64,000 nt of DNA from Aphelocoma coerulescens (Eukaryota; Chordata; Aves; Passeriformes; Corvidae): positions 52,295,109 to 52,359,108 of the forward strand of contig NW_027184085.1 in assembly GCF_041296385.1 (NCBI RefSeq). Direction: 5' to 3'. The position numbers and the translations under genes were made by a program. The notes under the pieces are model-generated. The model was not told the origin of the DNA. It saw only the letters and a program-made list of their open reading frames with translations, and searched no databases. Of this stretch, positions 24,123-40,058 are shown one piece after another. Within the stretch, counting starts at the first letter, position 1, and every line of letters starts with the position of its first letter.

Positions 24123-27100
24123 ACAAAACACCCCAATCAAAACTGCCTCTTTCTCCAATTAAAGTTTTACCTTCAAACCTCTCAGTAAAAAGAACTTCTG
24201 TAAAACATGAACTAATTTCTCACAACATTATACCACCTCACAATAACTTTCAGATTAAATCTTACCAGATTATGAGAGTGACCAGTTCAAAATACTTTTA
24301 ATTTAATTTTCAAGGAACTAAGATAATTTTGGAATTTCAAATACATTAGGACACATTTTGGTCATTAATTTATTTAGAATAGAAATATTTGATGATAAAT
24401 CAAACTTTACACACTTAAAATAGAATTAATATTTTGAGTTATATCTTCTTTAGACCCCCATGACTACTAAGGAGATAAACAAAAGAGAAGAAGAGACTGA
24501 GTTCCCTGGTGCCACATTTTTATGTTTCCTGTTTTCAGTATCTTGAAGAACTTTAGTTCTTTGCTACTAAATATTTTAAGATGCATATTTATCCAAAGAG
24601 TGTAATAAAGTGCACATCAATACAGGGTCAGGCTTAATTCAACACTTTTGTTAGGATCAAAGGAGTATTGCTGGTATTTTGTTTTTAGCGATTGCATTAA
24701 AACATTTGCATATTGTATGTATGTTCAACTACACAAACAAAAGGCTTAACTGAATTTTCAAGCACTTTGGATATGAAATGAATTTCTATATGTTAAATGA
24801 ACCATTACTGTAAATATTGCTATAAATATGTCTATGAAAACCAAACACTGTTCTTGATTAATACATTATACTGAGGCTAAATTGCCTTTTTAAAACTTGT
24901 TTTCTCCATATTAATCCTATTAAAAATACCTCTGAATTTAATTAACATTTAACAGAAATTGTGTTTGGTAATTGGTTTAATGTTTTCACTAATTGATTAT
25001 ATATTAAATACTCATTTTCCAAGAACACTTCTCATTATGAAAGAATAATAATTCTAGTGAAAAAAAATATTAATCTTTCTGTAGGGGAGATTTTTCTTTT
25101 TAAGTTAATAAAGCAAACATATTTGTTGAATCACCTCTAAGTTAGGATTATTATGACAAATTATGATTATTGTTGCTGCCAGTACATTATACTTTATTGA
25201 AAAGCATTGGTGATATCAATAGCAAAAATTTGTTCTTAGGAAAGTAATCTGACTTTATTTAAACAACAGTAATTACCAGCCATAGATGCTTGCATAGTGA
25301 AATACTTAATAGTAGTATTTACTTGTACAAATTAAAACATTGTTTTTCTTTTCAAATAAGCTAAGACATATGGTCAACACCTATACAGACCTTTTTATTA
25401 TTATTTTTGATGTTATTTCAAGAACAATTTACAGAATTTTGATTTTACTAGGGCATCCTGTTAATGAATAAACATCTTGTGGAAGAATGCTTAGGAAAAA
25501 AGCTTTAATTGAAAAAAGGATAGCTAAGATGTCAGAAACAATGGAAATAATTTGCTGTGAAATGTGTTATTTTCTGCAGCACAGGACAAAGTAGAATATT
25601 TTTTTCTTCTCAGCTTCTGAGAACAGGAAGAAATTCTTTTTCAGGATTAATGTCTAGAATCCCAGTTCTGCAAAGTTCAGATCTCCCATACGATAGACAA
25701 TAAAAAATGCTGAACTCACAAATTAGTGAAAAGCATGGAAAAGTGTACTCAGAGCAAAGCCCACTGAGGCTCTTTTACATGCACTCTTTTGCTTAAGAAG
25801 AACAAGGCAAATGCGCCAGAGAGATTACAACCATCGTGTAGGAATAGAAGTCAGATACCTCAAAAGCCAGATACCCGTAGATAATCATTATTCTGATAGC
25901 ATGCAAGCTTCTAGGGTGCTGCCTTCTGTGTCAAGGAAAGTGATTACTGTAAGATCAGTCTCACATCTAGTCTGTCCTGGTTATCTATTTTTACATGGGG
26001 TCTATAAGAGTGTTACTCTGAACTTTTGTGCATTATCAAATTATGACTGCCCCGTGCCATTTGTACCTCTGTTCTTATTCCTGTGTTCCTGATATATAAT
26101 TGGAGTCTAGCACTGCGCAAGTGATCACTGAAGTGTAACCTCCTAATTAGACTAAAGCTCTCCACAAGCACAGGTCAATTAGGTATGAGTGAAACTTACC
26201 ACGCATAATTTGGTAATTTGACTAATGTTAGGAAAAAGACATGCATGTGTAAAGGTAGATCAACAGTATATAAGTTACAAAATCTTTTTTTATTGATGAG
26301 AGAGGTCTTCTGTCCTTTTCTACCTTTTGTAACATGACCTTCTAAATTTTGTTCCCCTGAAAAGAATTGTGTAAGCTAGATATTCAGAGAAAGATTTAGA
26401 TATTCAAACTGCCTTTCAGAAATCCTAAGAAGTCACTCTAACAGAAATCACTGAGATTTTGCACTACATGCTGCAGATTGACTCAGGCTCATGTTTTGGT
26501 AGGTCATCCTGACTTACTAGCATGCTCTGATGCATTTAAACAATTTTATTGATTTAACCTAGAGTTTTGCTGCCCGTTCCTTCACACTGTCTTGAAAAAC
26601 ACATTCCTGAATAGCCACATGGCCTTGGTGTGAAGCATAATTAGAAATGTCATCTGGTACAGCTAGAAACCCTCATCCCAGCTGGCCTTCACAGTAACCT
26701 AGTTCAAACCATCTTGAAACTGCTGAGCTAAATCTCACAAAGCAACCTGGTTTGCACAAAACCAACTCCATCCTCATTTTGCCTTATATTCCCTGGCTTC
26801 TGTACTCATTGACTTTAAATTTTTCTCCTCAAGTGCTAAATCAGAGCACAGGAAGGACACAAGCAGTCACTGTTCGCCTAGCTGCATTCATTAACAGCCA
26901 CAAAATGCTGTTAGGTGGAAAAATGGTTCATTTATGCCTTTCTTAGGCATCAGGCTCTCATTTTACAAGGACCACTTGTACAGCCATGTAGCCACAGCAC
27001 TGAAAGGACAACCACTGTTACAAAAGAACAGGGCTATAAAATCTGCACTTGGAAACATACTTTTAGCAATATTTTCTCCTTGAAGAAATCAAGCTTACTA

Positions 27101-29955
27101 AATCTTACGAACCAGCCACATCAAGAATTAGGAGAATATGGGGAAATAACAGTGGACCCAGACAGTCCAAGATGTACTCGTGTGTGTCAGAAGCCAGTTT
27201 TTGCCTTGGAAGATTCTGCTTGTTTTTTTGCTGTCTTATTAAGCACAGGTCATTTGAAGCACTTTCTAATAGGCATAAGTGCAGACAGGAAAACAGAACA
27301 GTTGTGGATTTTTGCATAACATATTTTCTGCAAAGTCTTACTTTGCTGTACATCTTTATGTCTGAATAGTTTTACTTGTTGTGTCTGTGCTGTCTTTTTG
27401 CATATTCAAACACAGATTTTTTTCCCTTATGGCTTGCTTTTTCTTCGAGGTATACTTCACAGTCTACTGTCCCTGATTATCCCAGCTCCTTCTGTCCTTT
27501 CCTTTGGTGCTCAGTTCAAGTACGCCCTGAACATGGAAAAAGTGTGTGACTTGTACAAACCTCATATACCTCCCAGAACATAGGCCTAATGTGGCACATC
27601 ACTACCCTTCCACCTCCAGTTCATTGGGAAAATAAGAGTTCTTAAAGGGTGCATTCTTTGGTGTGTATGATGTGTCCTTTATCCTGAAGTTACTGTTCTA
27701 AAATCCCTCCAAGCAGGTGCAAAATTTGTCTTTGTTTCTTTGTCATTCGCTGCCACTGCAAGTAGTGGTTTCACATAAATCATCATTTCATACACATTAT
27801 GGCAATGTGTCATTATTAAATATTTCACACATGGTGACCTTTGAGTGTTTCTTATTCAAAGATTCATGCAAGATTTGCATGAGGTATGACTAATGATCCC
27901 TGTATAAACACTCTGAAAGCTGTCTCTTACAAAGACTCAGGCAGGTATGAGAGTCATTTTTGAAACTCACCCTTCAGTATAAGGTCCTTTGGTAGTGCTT
28001 GATAGTTCTCATGTGCTAAATAAAATAACAATGTGCCAATCTGAAATAAACATAAATTATCAACTTTCTTCCATGTTATTTAAGGCTTGATTAATGCATT
28101 TCAGGAGCTGTTTCTGATACAGTAAGGGAATGCCTTTTGTTGCAAAACAAAACTAATGTCTAAATCATGGTTTTTCTTAAACTGTTGAAGCTTGAGTTGA
28201 AATGCAAAGATCATCCCTGTCTTAAAATATTGTTAGCCTGGTTCCTTGAATAAAAACCTTGAGGAGTACATGCCAGATTTGTAGTTGGCTACCCCTTATA
28301 AATTTTCCTACTGTAAGGAAAACAAAGTTGCAAAATTAAAACTGATTTCAAACTCCCATCCCCAGAGATGCTCAGGGAAAAGCAGAACAAATTCTATGGA
28401 GCCAATTGAACAGGCACCTACCTATCACCAGTCAATTACCACTCATAGAAAGTATTTTAATGCTGGATGCTGAAAATTGAGACCAACTGAGTCATTATGA
28501 GAGATATTTACTATATGATGTGGTAGCGTTGCCAACACCCTTCTAGCCACTAACACAAAGCACAGCAAGGTGAGGGCTGCTGTAGGGGAAATGAACTTAT
28601 CTCAGCCAGATCCAATACATATGATCAAGGTGAAGTGAATCTTCTTAATTTGTATATTAATTGAACATTTTCATAGTTATTTTAATACATATTATGACAG
28701 AGCTCTCCTAATGAAATTTTCCTAGGTAGATCAAAAAAACATCCCTTCAGCCCTCTGGCAGAAGGACATTGCCCAAGAATGGAAGACAAGTGCTATAAAC
28801 AAACAGGACTGCCACATCAGACAGACAAGTAGGAAAACTAAATTTTAACAATTCCGATCTATAAAATGGTGAAACCCTGGAGTGCAAATGAGATGTGATT
28901 AGCTAGAAAGGCAACCTGGTTAGAAGAGAATAATTAGTGAAGAAATAAAAATTGGCCTGAAAGAACAGAAAACATCATCATGGATGCTTGATGTGGTGGT
29001 GTCTTATATCCTTTTATGTCTAAAAATAGAATAGTAAAAGGACTTAATTTTTATCCAAAATTGAGCCTTTCTCTCTGAGAACTTCCCAAGCTTTGTGTCC
29101 TTTTTCTTTCCTACACAGATTGAAACAAGATTTCTGCGGCAGCTTGGGATCTCTCCTAGGGATGTTTGAGTGACTCCAGATACTGTCTTGGATCTTCTTT
29201 GCAGTGAGACAGTGCCTGTTATTGTGTTGTTCCCCCTTTGGACCCATTTTGGAACTAGTTTGGTTTGTCTTTTGGAGCTGGGGAGGGATGGGTTAGGAAT
29301 GGGAGGGGTGTTGGATCCTCCTTTGGGATTGGTTTTTCTTCCCCTCTGGAGTGGTTTGGTACATCTGAAATCTAATTTTTATTCATCTCAATATTATATA
29401 CATATGTATATAATTATTCTATAAATTTCCTTAACTAATGATAATTGAAATCCTGTAATAACATGCACCTACTTGGTTATTGGTTTTTTTGATTGTTGCT
29501 GTAATATTGATTGTGAGAAAAAGTTAATTTCTGTACAATACTCTGTTCTATTCAGATGTATGTAGGTTCTTCACCCCACATTCTTCTCCTGTTCTTATTG
29601 AGGAAGGAAAGGCCATTGGAAAAAAAAGTCTCAGACCTTAATTTCCATGATTAAATAAAGAGATACCTTAGAACTCATTTCCAGTATGAATATGGTGCAG
29701 AGTTGTTTTAAAAGTTAATTTATGCAGAAGCTGCTATGATGTCATACATGGGTGTACTTTTTTATATAGACAATACTTTTCTGCATGTTTACTGGTATAA
29801 TACTTCAAGCTAACAACCATATTTTATTATTTAATGGACTGTGTGATTAATGGAATATATAATGTTTCATTCCTCCTTAAATTTTTCCTGTCCTGTTGTT
29901 CTTAGAGATATTCATTGTGTTTGCACTGGACTTCTTCACCATTCTCAATATGTGA

Positions 29956-29973
29956 TTTTTTTTTTTTTTTTTT
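29956..29973. repeat. Poly-T tract
   Basis: An uninterrupted run of about 18 T. No retrocopy body is recognisable on the strand it could terminate. Confidence 0.9.
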
Positions 29974-32043
29974 GTTAAACAGGTTCAGTGCTAAACATTA
30001 TATTTACCTATATATGTATGTATAAGTAGAACATAGTAAAAAATATGAAATCCAATGGAGCCCACACCATTGGTCCCAGATGATGCTAGATGCCGAATTT
30101 TTTTCAGCAATATACCTACTTTAAGTAATACCCAACATATTTCATAATCTCTGGCTCTTTGCTAGCTGGTATGGTTTCCAATTTTAATTTATAATTCAGT
30201 CCATGATTTTTCATATATTGAAAGTTTAATTACACAGCTGACAATTTACCTTCTCTCAAGCATTATTCTTTTACTGTGTGGAGACCTCACATGGTAGATC
30301 TGGGCCACATTACAAAAGAGGCAATGTTGGTACAGAGTCAATGCAGCCAAACTAGGAACCTAGAGCTATCCTATGCAGACCACATTATTAGTTTGTTTCA
30401 CTGCTCCCCATGTTTTGGCTAACATACTCTTTGTGTGGAAATAACATATAAACTAGAACAAACCAGGCAAACCTAGGTGTTTGATTGAGACTCAATTCAG
30501 ATTCTGTTGACAGCTGAGGCAAATTAAAAAATGAAATTTCTGAAGTGGAAAAAATTCAAAGAAAGCAGAACAGGAAAGCAACCTTCTGAAATCTACAGCT
30601 GAGGAGAGACCCAATAAATATTTTTGTCATTAACAGGAAAACCCCTCTGACACCAGTAACATTAAAATCTCATTGTGATCTCTTTTTGTCTCTGCTTAAA
30701 CCAGCATCTTTTTCACTTGTTCTTCATGTTTTCTAGTCAAGTTAAATGAGTTTTACATTGGGATACTTATGTAAAAAATACTGCTTTACAAAAACCTATT
30801 TTCTTTCCATTCATGGGTTTGGGGATTATTTGTTTTCTTATTTAAATGGGATTCTTTGTGAGAGCCTTTTTCTATGATTTATAAATAAAAATATTTTTAC
30901 ATTTCAGATATGCAGAATATTAACTATTATCATGTTTGTCTTTTATTGGACAAATTCAGGTGTTTTATAGGTAAAATAAATTCACATCTATATATCCTAG
31001 AAGCTCTATATACCAGTTGTAGTATGCAGCACTAATGATATTTTCAGGATTGCATTATGGCTTTACTGCATCAGTTTTGATTCTGACTATCTGAGGCTGT
31101 ATTTTAGTCTGTGCTCATGGAATTAAGTGGAGTCATGCTAGTTGCATCAGCTGAGAATTTTTCAGGCTCACCATACATCAGCTTTATGCAACACTATTTC
31201 AGTGATGTCTGTGTTGTCAGAATCGAGTCCAACCTACAGTATCTTTGTAAGATTTGCAACTACTGTGTAACAGGTGGGAAAACAAAGACATTTTTAGAGG
31301 TTCATTTAAGACCCATCTCTATGCTGAATGGTCTCAGAAGCCTGGCAAAAAGGCTGTTCAACACATTTCCAAGCTTTATTTTTTTGCAGCTTTCAAGGTT
31401 GAGACCCTCACAATGTGTAATGGTCAAATAATATCAATAGCAAAAGCAATTCCAGTTGAGCTTATGGGGGTTTGTTTGCCAAAATTCAGGTCTCTGTTAA
31501 ACAATGTAGCCCTTACAAAGCAAAATGTCTATGCTTGCATCACAATCCATACGGAATTATTAGCAGTGATTCATATCTCTGGCTAGTTAGATTTAGTTTG
31601 CAACTATTAACAACTAATTTGGTAAAATAAATATCAATTTACTTCCTGAGTTTTAGAACAAATCTAGTTCTAAAAATGGGTTCCAATTGGCTGGAGACCA
31701 TGGGCCATGACCTTGAATTAATACTAATGGTATATCTTAATTTCTCATTTGATGTAAATGCTCCTGGATTGATTTCACCACTAAACCATTCCCAAGCTCT
31801 ACTTGCTTCTTGCACTTCTAAGAGCTCTCTCTTTCTTGTTTTCTTTTCTTCTTTAATCCCAGTTATCAATTTCCTGTGAGCACCTTAATTTTTTTCCTAT
31901 TTGTTCAATCCTTATTGCACGTTTCTAGAAGTTTCCTTCACTTTGATTTTTCTGGACATTAGAGTACTGCTTTGCTAACCCTGCTAACTGTGGGACCCTT
32001 CATGCATTTGAAGTCTGCAATGTTGAAGGACATTCTCTGTCCT

Positions 32044-32062
32044 GTCTCTCTCTCTCTCTCTT
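32044..32062. repeat. (TC)n microsatellite
   Basis: Perfect TC dinucleotide run of about nine copies. Confidence 0.9.
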
Positions 32063-35000
32063 TTCTATTACATGGTATTTTATGTGATAATATATCTAAG
32101 ATGAGATAGCATTATAACAGAATATGAAACAGAAAAGACAGATTTCAAGGTAATAATAGGTTTGATTTAGGCAAATGTGATCAAAACAGAAAGGAGGAGG
32201 GGGAAAACACTTATTTTGAATTCAGACAGTAGTTCAAACAACTAATAAAGGAATTGGGAAGAAACAAAATTTGAAGCAATTTTGAAGAAGAAGGGGGAAA
32301 AAGCCCCACTTCACCATTATAAATAGTTATGGGTAAACATCTGGCCAAGAAAGTATGAAGGAGGAGGCAGATAATAATGTGATTACTTTGGTAATGATAT
32401 GCATTAGATAGATTACAGGAAAAAACAATAATCCTTACTTAATGCAGCCAATCCACTTATTGATTTTTTTTTTTAATGGTAAAAGCACTGCTCCAAAAGC
32501 AAAACCAGATATCCTTTTTTTTTATTCTCCCTCACTTATGAGCCCATCTCCACAGTCCCTCTGATTAAGAGCAATAGACAGAGATAATAGAGTAATATAA
32601 GTAATATATATCAAATCTCGCACCTACTGGACCAGGTCTGTGTTTCATATAAAAGTCGCCTGGGTTGCTGTTGCTATTGAAAACAAAATGTATGAACAGC
32701 AAAAGGTGACAATACCAAGTATTAATTTTGCTTGACAGATTGGTTAATTTTATTTTGCTTCATTTATATCCTTTCATTGTAGTTTTTAAGTACATATAAC
32801 ATATAATTGCAATGAATTCATCTTACTACAAATCTAGGTAAACTTCATTGCCAGGGTTTCAAAGTCTTAGCACTCCTTATCTGCACTCCTTTAACTTACT
32901 TATATTTAATATGACTAGACTTTGAACAACCTTGCAAAATACAGATTAACCAAAACTTCATCTTCTATGGTGCCATATCCTGTTTTCAGCAATTAGAAAG
33001 GTGTCTGGCACACAGAATCAAATCCAGCTCTACAGCAACCTTTTTTTTTCTGTGACAAGAACAAAGCCACTGAGTAGATAAAGAAAAAGAACAGAGTTAA
33101 GTCAAGTCACTTGTATGATTGATCTGATACATAGGTAAAATCAAAGTATTTGTAACAATCATTTTTATTATTTTCATTCCTACTCACTTCAAATCCCATT
33201 TTCTGAGTGCAGAAAGAATAAAGGAGCCCTATATTGTGCTGTTATCCCATGAACAGACTGATTTAATCCTTTCACAGACTTTTGGATATGTCCAAGACAA
33301 CATTTATCTGATCAAGTAGATAAAGTAGGCCATTAAGCACCTTCTACTACCCAGCACAGATACCATTATGATCGGCATATAATCAGTTTATTTTAACATA
33401 AAGCAATAAATTAGAACACCAGATACAAACAAAACCCAAACTTAATAAATATCAAGTCTTAGTGTAATTTTACTAATTGATGACCGACACAATACATTTT
33501 TTTAATACAAATATGTAGCTTGGGATTCAAAATAATAGATTTGGGAGAGGAAGAATTATTATTTCTAGATAAAAAAAAATATCATTATGATTGTGTTAAG
33601 CATCATGAATTTTAAATATCTTATTTTGACACTAGTCTCTCAAGAACTCAAAAGTAATAACTGTACAAAGAAATCAATTCAGAATCAATATATACAGCAT
33701 ATGATTCATGAGTGTCAATCTAACACTGTAGATGTAAGCCTCTACATCCATATTAAGAAATGCAATTTCTCACAAACACTTGGTTTTTGGTTTCTGTTGA
33801 CTTATGCTGAAAATCTTCTTCTGAAATGCCTTCCTGTGGTTTTAAGAGGCTAAACAGGCAGCCAGATTTGACAGTTACTAATTGGCTCTTTTGAATGCAC
33901 TACCAAAATTTTTTTGTGAATTCCTATCTCAAATTTATGGCAGTGATTTTATAGATTGTTCTTAAATGAAATAGGGAATGTGTTCCAGGCTCCAAAGAAA
34001 GGCCAAAATGTAGGATCTTGACAAATCTCTTAGGAAGTGCTAGTCTTCATAGAAAGTCAACCAGCCCCGTGCATGCTCTGCTCCTCTTGTGTTTCAGAAG
34101 ACTGCTGTGGCTCTTATTACAAATAGAAAAGTGAGTGCATACAGAAGCAGCAGAAAACTAAACCAGCTGTCTGAACTGGTCAATAGGGCTATATGAAAGA
34201 GAGCAGCAAGCAGAATTCCCCTTGAAGTGAAGAAAAAATGTTAATGGTGAGGACTGTAAAAACCAGTCAAACAGCAGTGCAAGTAGAGGAGGAAAGTTCT
34301 GGCAATGCAGGAAACAGGGAGCAAGATAAAAAGGTTGAAAACCCGAATACCAATTGAAAAGGTGAAGAGGAAAAAAAAAAAGGTAGACAAAGGATGACTA
34401 AATGGCAAAAAGGGCAACAAAATTTGGCAACAAAAATTTTGTCATGTGAACAGCAGATAAAAGTAGTTTTGTGTGGGGAAAAAACCCACCAGTAGAATGG
34501 CAGGGAAGGTGGCCCTTAAGCATTATATGCTACCTGTTTTCCCCTAGGACTGCAACTCAGATGTTCTTTTAAAAAATATTTTAATTTTCTGCTTGCAAAG
34601 TAAATTTAATATTTATATATTATACTGCTCCTATGATCAGACAAACATGAGACACTGTAGGAATGTGGAGATCTCAGTGGATTTTAATTCCAAGAATTTT
34701 TAGACTGATTTAGAAAACCAGATTATTTAAAAACTTCAATTTATGTCTTCTCCAAAACTTACTTACATGAGAAGCATGCTACAAAACCAAACCAAAATCT
34801 TACCACCAAATAACAGCCAAAAGGACTTGTCTTGGTCTCCCAAAACTCAGTTTGGTAATGCAGCCTGTCTCTCAGCTTTAGCCTCAGAAGAAATCCTAGA
34901 GGAAGGAAACAAGTGCTTTGGTAAGGCCAACAAGAGTACTTGTTTCTTCCATCTCCGTCCTGGTTTCAATGGAAGTACAGATATAGATCTCAAGCCTTTT

Positions 35001-37904
35001 CAGCTATGCTCATCATCCACTGAAACAGCAACTTTAACCACTAAATTTGGTATTCAACACCCCTGCAAATCTACTGCAGTGTGCAGGTGTAAAACCTGAA
35101 GAACTAAAGACTTCATGCATGAAAACATTCAGGGTGAGGATTGAGCCACCTTCTCACTTGTTCTGATCAAATTTCTCTGTCTCCTAGGACAATCCTAGGA
35201 TAGTCACACATTCTAAAATAAACTTAATTTTGTGTGTTCTTGCACAATTGTTGTAGAAAGAAAACTAGAAGACTTTTCACATCACAGGCTGTAGTTCTAC
35301 CAACCTGCAAAACTATTTTACATGTTCCTTCAATATGACTCAAATTCTTTTCCTGAATGATTAAAGATTGAGAATATTTTATTGAACACATAAGAAAATA
35401 TTTCTCTGCCTTATAATCTGTTCATTATCACTGTCATTAAAATGAAAAGATGGGGCATCTCCATTGCAATGTGACAGTTTTGCTAGGCAGAAACAAAAAT
35501 ACATTGCAGAAATAAAAAAAGGAAAAATACTTGGCAATTTTTTTTTAATTATACATCTACAGATTTAAAGAGTTTAGGAGGTTAAGTTAATAAAGCAAAG
35601 AACATAAAAGAAGGAAAACTTAACTTTCAAGGAATAAATGGTGAGAATAATAAGGAAACCTACAATTAAATCATTACTTTAAAATCTAAAGATATTTTGT
35701 ATCTTAAATATAAAAAGGAGCTACCACTATTTAATGGTATAATATTAGATTATGTTTTCATTAATCTTTATTTAGAACTTTCCCAGATTTAAAAAGTACT
35801 TCGAATTTAGACAGAGATTGTTCTTCAAAAATGGAATGCTGTTCTTTATCAATTGCATTACCCAGCCAAATATTGATAGAGAACTTCAGTGAAAATTTTT
35901 TAACATTCTCACATCTTCCACATCCAGAAATACCCAGAAACCTTTGATTATACATTTTCTTCAGTCCATCTTTAAACAGTAGGCATTCACACCAGAGCTG
36001 ATAATTTTATTTTTAGATGCACACTGGAAATACAAGTGTTGATGTTTGCTGTCCTGCAAAAGCATTTTTGTTGAATGAAAGAGATTCCTTAGGTGGATTT
36101 TTGCAATTTCTTTAAAGTAGGCTATAAGAATGCCATTTACCTTCTGCCCTCCTCATTCCTCTCCTCTCTCATACCCTTCTTGAAAATGACATTGTGGATA
36201 TCTGAAGTTAATCAACTCCTACAATCAAAGCAACTATAAAGAATAAATAGATTCCATGTGATTAAAAAAGCAGGCAAAATTATGAAAGTATTAAGCACTC
36301 ATACCCACATGCTTAACTCATACTAATAATATCAAAATATCAAAAACAACATTGAAAACATTTAAGTGATATATTCTTAAATATAGGAAAACATTGGGCC
36401 TCCCAGGTTAACATAATTTTTAATTACACAATTTTGATCACACAAAACTAAAACAATCCACCTTTCTTTTATTTTAATATAAGCATGATTTTGTCAGAAT
36501 ATAACTTTTCTGTAAAAATAACTAGGATGCAAATCAAATGAGGAAGAAAGATGAAAAATCTAGGCATCAAGAACAACAATAAAACCATCTCACTCACACT
36601 TATGATTCCTATAAAAGTAAAAAAAATACAAAATTAACTTAGCTACACATGCCATATTTATTTTGTTAAGTAGCAATGCCTTGATGACAGCAAAAAATTT
36701 GAGGAAGTGTTTAAGGGATCTGTGACTGCTGCTATATATGGTGAGTTACTGTTAGAATACCAGACTTTCTTCCTTTTTTATCTTAACATCATGTGCTACT
36801 TAAAAGAAATAATTTTGAAAATATCAATTTTAATATCTTTCTTGGCACTCCTCTTTCTTTCTACTGTTTTTATAATTATTATTTTCATTTGCATATGCAA
36901 ATATGCATTATTTGAATATTATTATTATATCTTTGCATTTGCAGCAACCCCTACAAGCTTGAATTGTGGCTCCTTTTATACATGGAGAAATATGAAACTG
37001 GTGTTATTATTTTCTCAAAAAAACCCCCCCAGCTTTATTACTGTCCAGCATCTCTTGCATGAAGCATGCTATCACAAAAACTAAACCCTCTGTCATCCTT
37101 CACAAGGAGTTTGACTTTGATGTTTTGACTGATGGTGCTGGATTACTACTCCTGAGGTGTAACCAGCTGAAGGAAAGGAAAAGTGAAATTTAGCTAAAGA
37201 GATTGGTATTTCAGCTTCCTCCTGGACCTCTCTGGAGCTGGAAATACAGAGCTGATTTAGCAACTGCTCTGACAGCAAGGGTTATCACTTACATCTTTTT
37301 AGTGTGGCTGTAAAACCCTACCGAGGTAACCTTATAGTGTTTCAGGGGACGTCTAGCCCTAATTTTTCACACAGAGTATGCCAGTGTGTGGAGAAGCAGA
37401 GAGAGAAGGAACCAGCCCCAGTGCTGGCTGCAGAATCTCCCTGCAGTCGTTCTGTCCCTGCCATAGAGAAGTGGAGCTGAAGCACATTCTTGTGTCTCGG
37501 GAAACAGATCCCTCTCCTTCTCCCTGCATTGTGAATTAGGGAGATCAACATTCATTTACAATGACACTTTTCACGACTCGCAAAGGTCTGCCGTGAATTT
37601 ACAGGCTGGTGCAGCACCATACAGTGGCAGAAGTGAAGTGCTGCAGTCTAATGAAATGCTTTGAAATCTATTTCTCTGGAGAAAAAAAAACTGCTTGCAA
37701 GGAAAACGGAGAACATGAGAACATCTGAGAATCCCAAAGCTGAATGTTTTTATTAATAGAATATATAAAGTTTCCTGTTTGATAAAAATAGAGTTGTATT
37801 TCTGTTTTCAGTAGTGAAAGGTGGGTGTAGGGATATGCTCTAAAAATGTTGAAAATTCTATCAGGTTAAATGCTTCCATGAGAATACATTCAGATCTGTG
37901 TAAA

Positions 37905-37921
37905 GATATATATATATATAC
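37905..37921. repeat. (TA)n microsatellite, short
   Basis: About eight AT dinucleotides in a row. Confidence 0.85.
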
Positions 37922-40058
37922 ATGAGCTATGCTTTAATACAATTTTGGGGGACAGACACTCATTAATTTTGTATTTCACATAATAGAGCTATACTTAGGT
38001 TGTTATTGCTGCAGTAAAAATCTTAGTTTAAAAGATAAAACCAAAAGATTTAAAAATTCATCTGAAGCACTAAGAGAGTGAAATTAAATACTATGTACTT
38101 TCCTCTAACTGGCAACCAGCTGAGCTTAGTAAAGGAAAAATTGTGTGCAAGTGAACTAACAGTTGGCTGCTATCAAAATCCTACACAACTACCTGAAAAT
38201 GGATTCACACAGATCCCACATTTTGTCTTTAGACACAAGATGCTGGTTCATTGAAGATCTTGAGAGAAGTTCATTGAATTAATCTTAGAGAGAAATTCAG
38301 CTCAGGCAATGAAATATGTTTCTCATTCTCTTGCATGCCTGTATGCATGTGTGTGCGTAACATGCAAACCCCTGAAACACTCATTTTGCATCCTGCACAT
38401 TGCTCCAATGCCAAAGAAAAGCTAATGTGAAGAAATAGCACACTGCCCCTACGTTAAAGAATTTGCACACTTATCCACTAAGACATATGATAAGGAAGAA
38501 TCAGTGAAATGGTAATAGAAAAGAGATAATTTCCCCATAAGAGGGCAAAGTAAGCATTAAAGGGAAGCAAATTATGTCTTCAGGGTAAAAGATCTGCTGG
38601 CAGCAGTTAAGCAAATTTGATTGAGAGCAGTTAAAATTCCCAAGTGTAGAAATATTAGACTGCTTGTACTGACAGAAATTATATTTCATTTGATAATCTA
38701 ATTCTTGAAATGTATAGCAGAAATGCAGAACAAACAAAAAGGTTTGAAACCATCTCCAGGCAGGCTCTCAGCTAGCAAGTCACTGACTTCCAATAACTCT
38801 TGGCACATTCTTCACGTTTCAAAATACAAGCAAATACTCACAATTCTGAAAACTGTACACCAAAAACCTGAATATGAGTTTAACTACAGTGTGTGAACAT
38901 ACAGCATTCCTGTAGATATGTCATGGTTAGTAAAAGGATATTCTGTATGCTCTAAAGAACAAAGCCAACATGGCAACTTGATTCATACAGTGATATTCAA
39001 AGTGCTAGAATTAGCAGGGCTTTACAAACCTATTACTGTGTTTGTCTCCCCTCTTCACTGGATCTATTGTGCTCCTTCTTTTTCACTCATAGCAATGATG
39101 CTTAAAAGCTTTCATAATGAATTAAATGAGGTTACACATTGGTCTTCAACATGAGTAAAGGAAAGACACTAGAGTACTACCCCTATGTATGCCCCATACT
39201 CCTTAAAGAAGAAGGGAATTTAATGGTGTGTCATGATCACATTGACATTATGGTTGTGACCTTTGCACTATCAGCCATTTTTGCCATTGCTGAATGATGG
39301 TGAATTCTATTGATGGACATTGTACAGCCACCATTAGCTGCATCAGCAGCTTGAGGCCATGGAAACGCTTTTCAGCTCCTCTAGTAGGATTTCCATTTAG
39401 ACTCCTGGCTGTGTTAATGAAATAAAGTATGATTGTTCAAAACAAGATATAAACCTTGCATTGTTAAATGACTGAAGGTAATAATTTATTAATGAAAGGC
39501 ATTTGCATGTGGCTGATCCAGCTGCTGACTGAAACACCCTGTACCCATATCAGCTGTACTTATTCCACGAAAGCCAGCAGGATAATAGTGCGGTCAGATT
39601 TGAATCTTGTATGGAGAAAAAAAAAAGCACTTCTGTGGTTTTAATTTTTAAGGAACTTTTAAAGTTGTATTTTCACAACTAGAAGTCCAAAATAAGTCAA
39701 AACTTGTTAAAAATTATTTAGCACAGATTACATGAATTTATATAAATTTATATAAATTATATAAAAATAGAACAAATTATCTACAAATTATATCAATTAA
39801 ACCACTTACAAAGAACTGCATTATGAATGAAATATTTCCAAAGTTCATTTATGAATTTGGAAAATGCTATCCTCAATTTCAATATAGGGAAACAGGCGTG
39901 GTAATGTGTTCAAAATCATCCAGAAAACGAGCCAAGCACACCAAGAACAGAACCCTCTTCAGTACTCTCCTGAAACTCAAGCCAGTAACATATTCTTTAG
40001 TTATTGTAAAACCTGCAGTTTTTCCACTTTCCTCCTAAGTCTTTTCCTTAACTTCATT

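Noticed and set aside
26915..27353. 134-codon + frame with an 82-codon overlapping minus frame
   Set aside because: No domain or conserved motif, and an overlapping reverse frame of similar quality suggests chance.
34743..35099. 118-codon + frame with mixed composition
   Set aside because: There is no recognisable domain and no promoter or splice context. One such frame is expected by chance in this amount of DNA.
36707..37084. 125-codon + frame rich in Ile, Leu and Phe
   Set aside because: It lies in strongly AT-rich sequence, where hydrophobic codons dominate, and it has no family signature.
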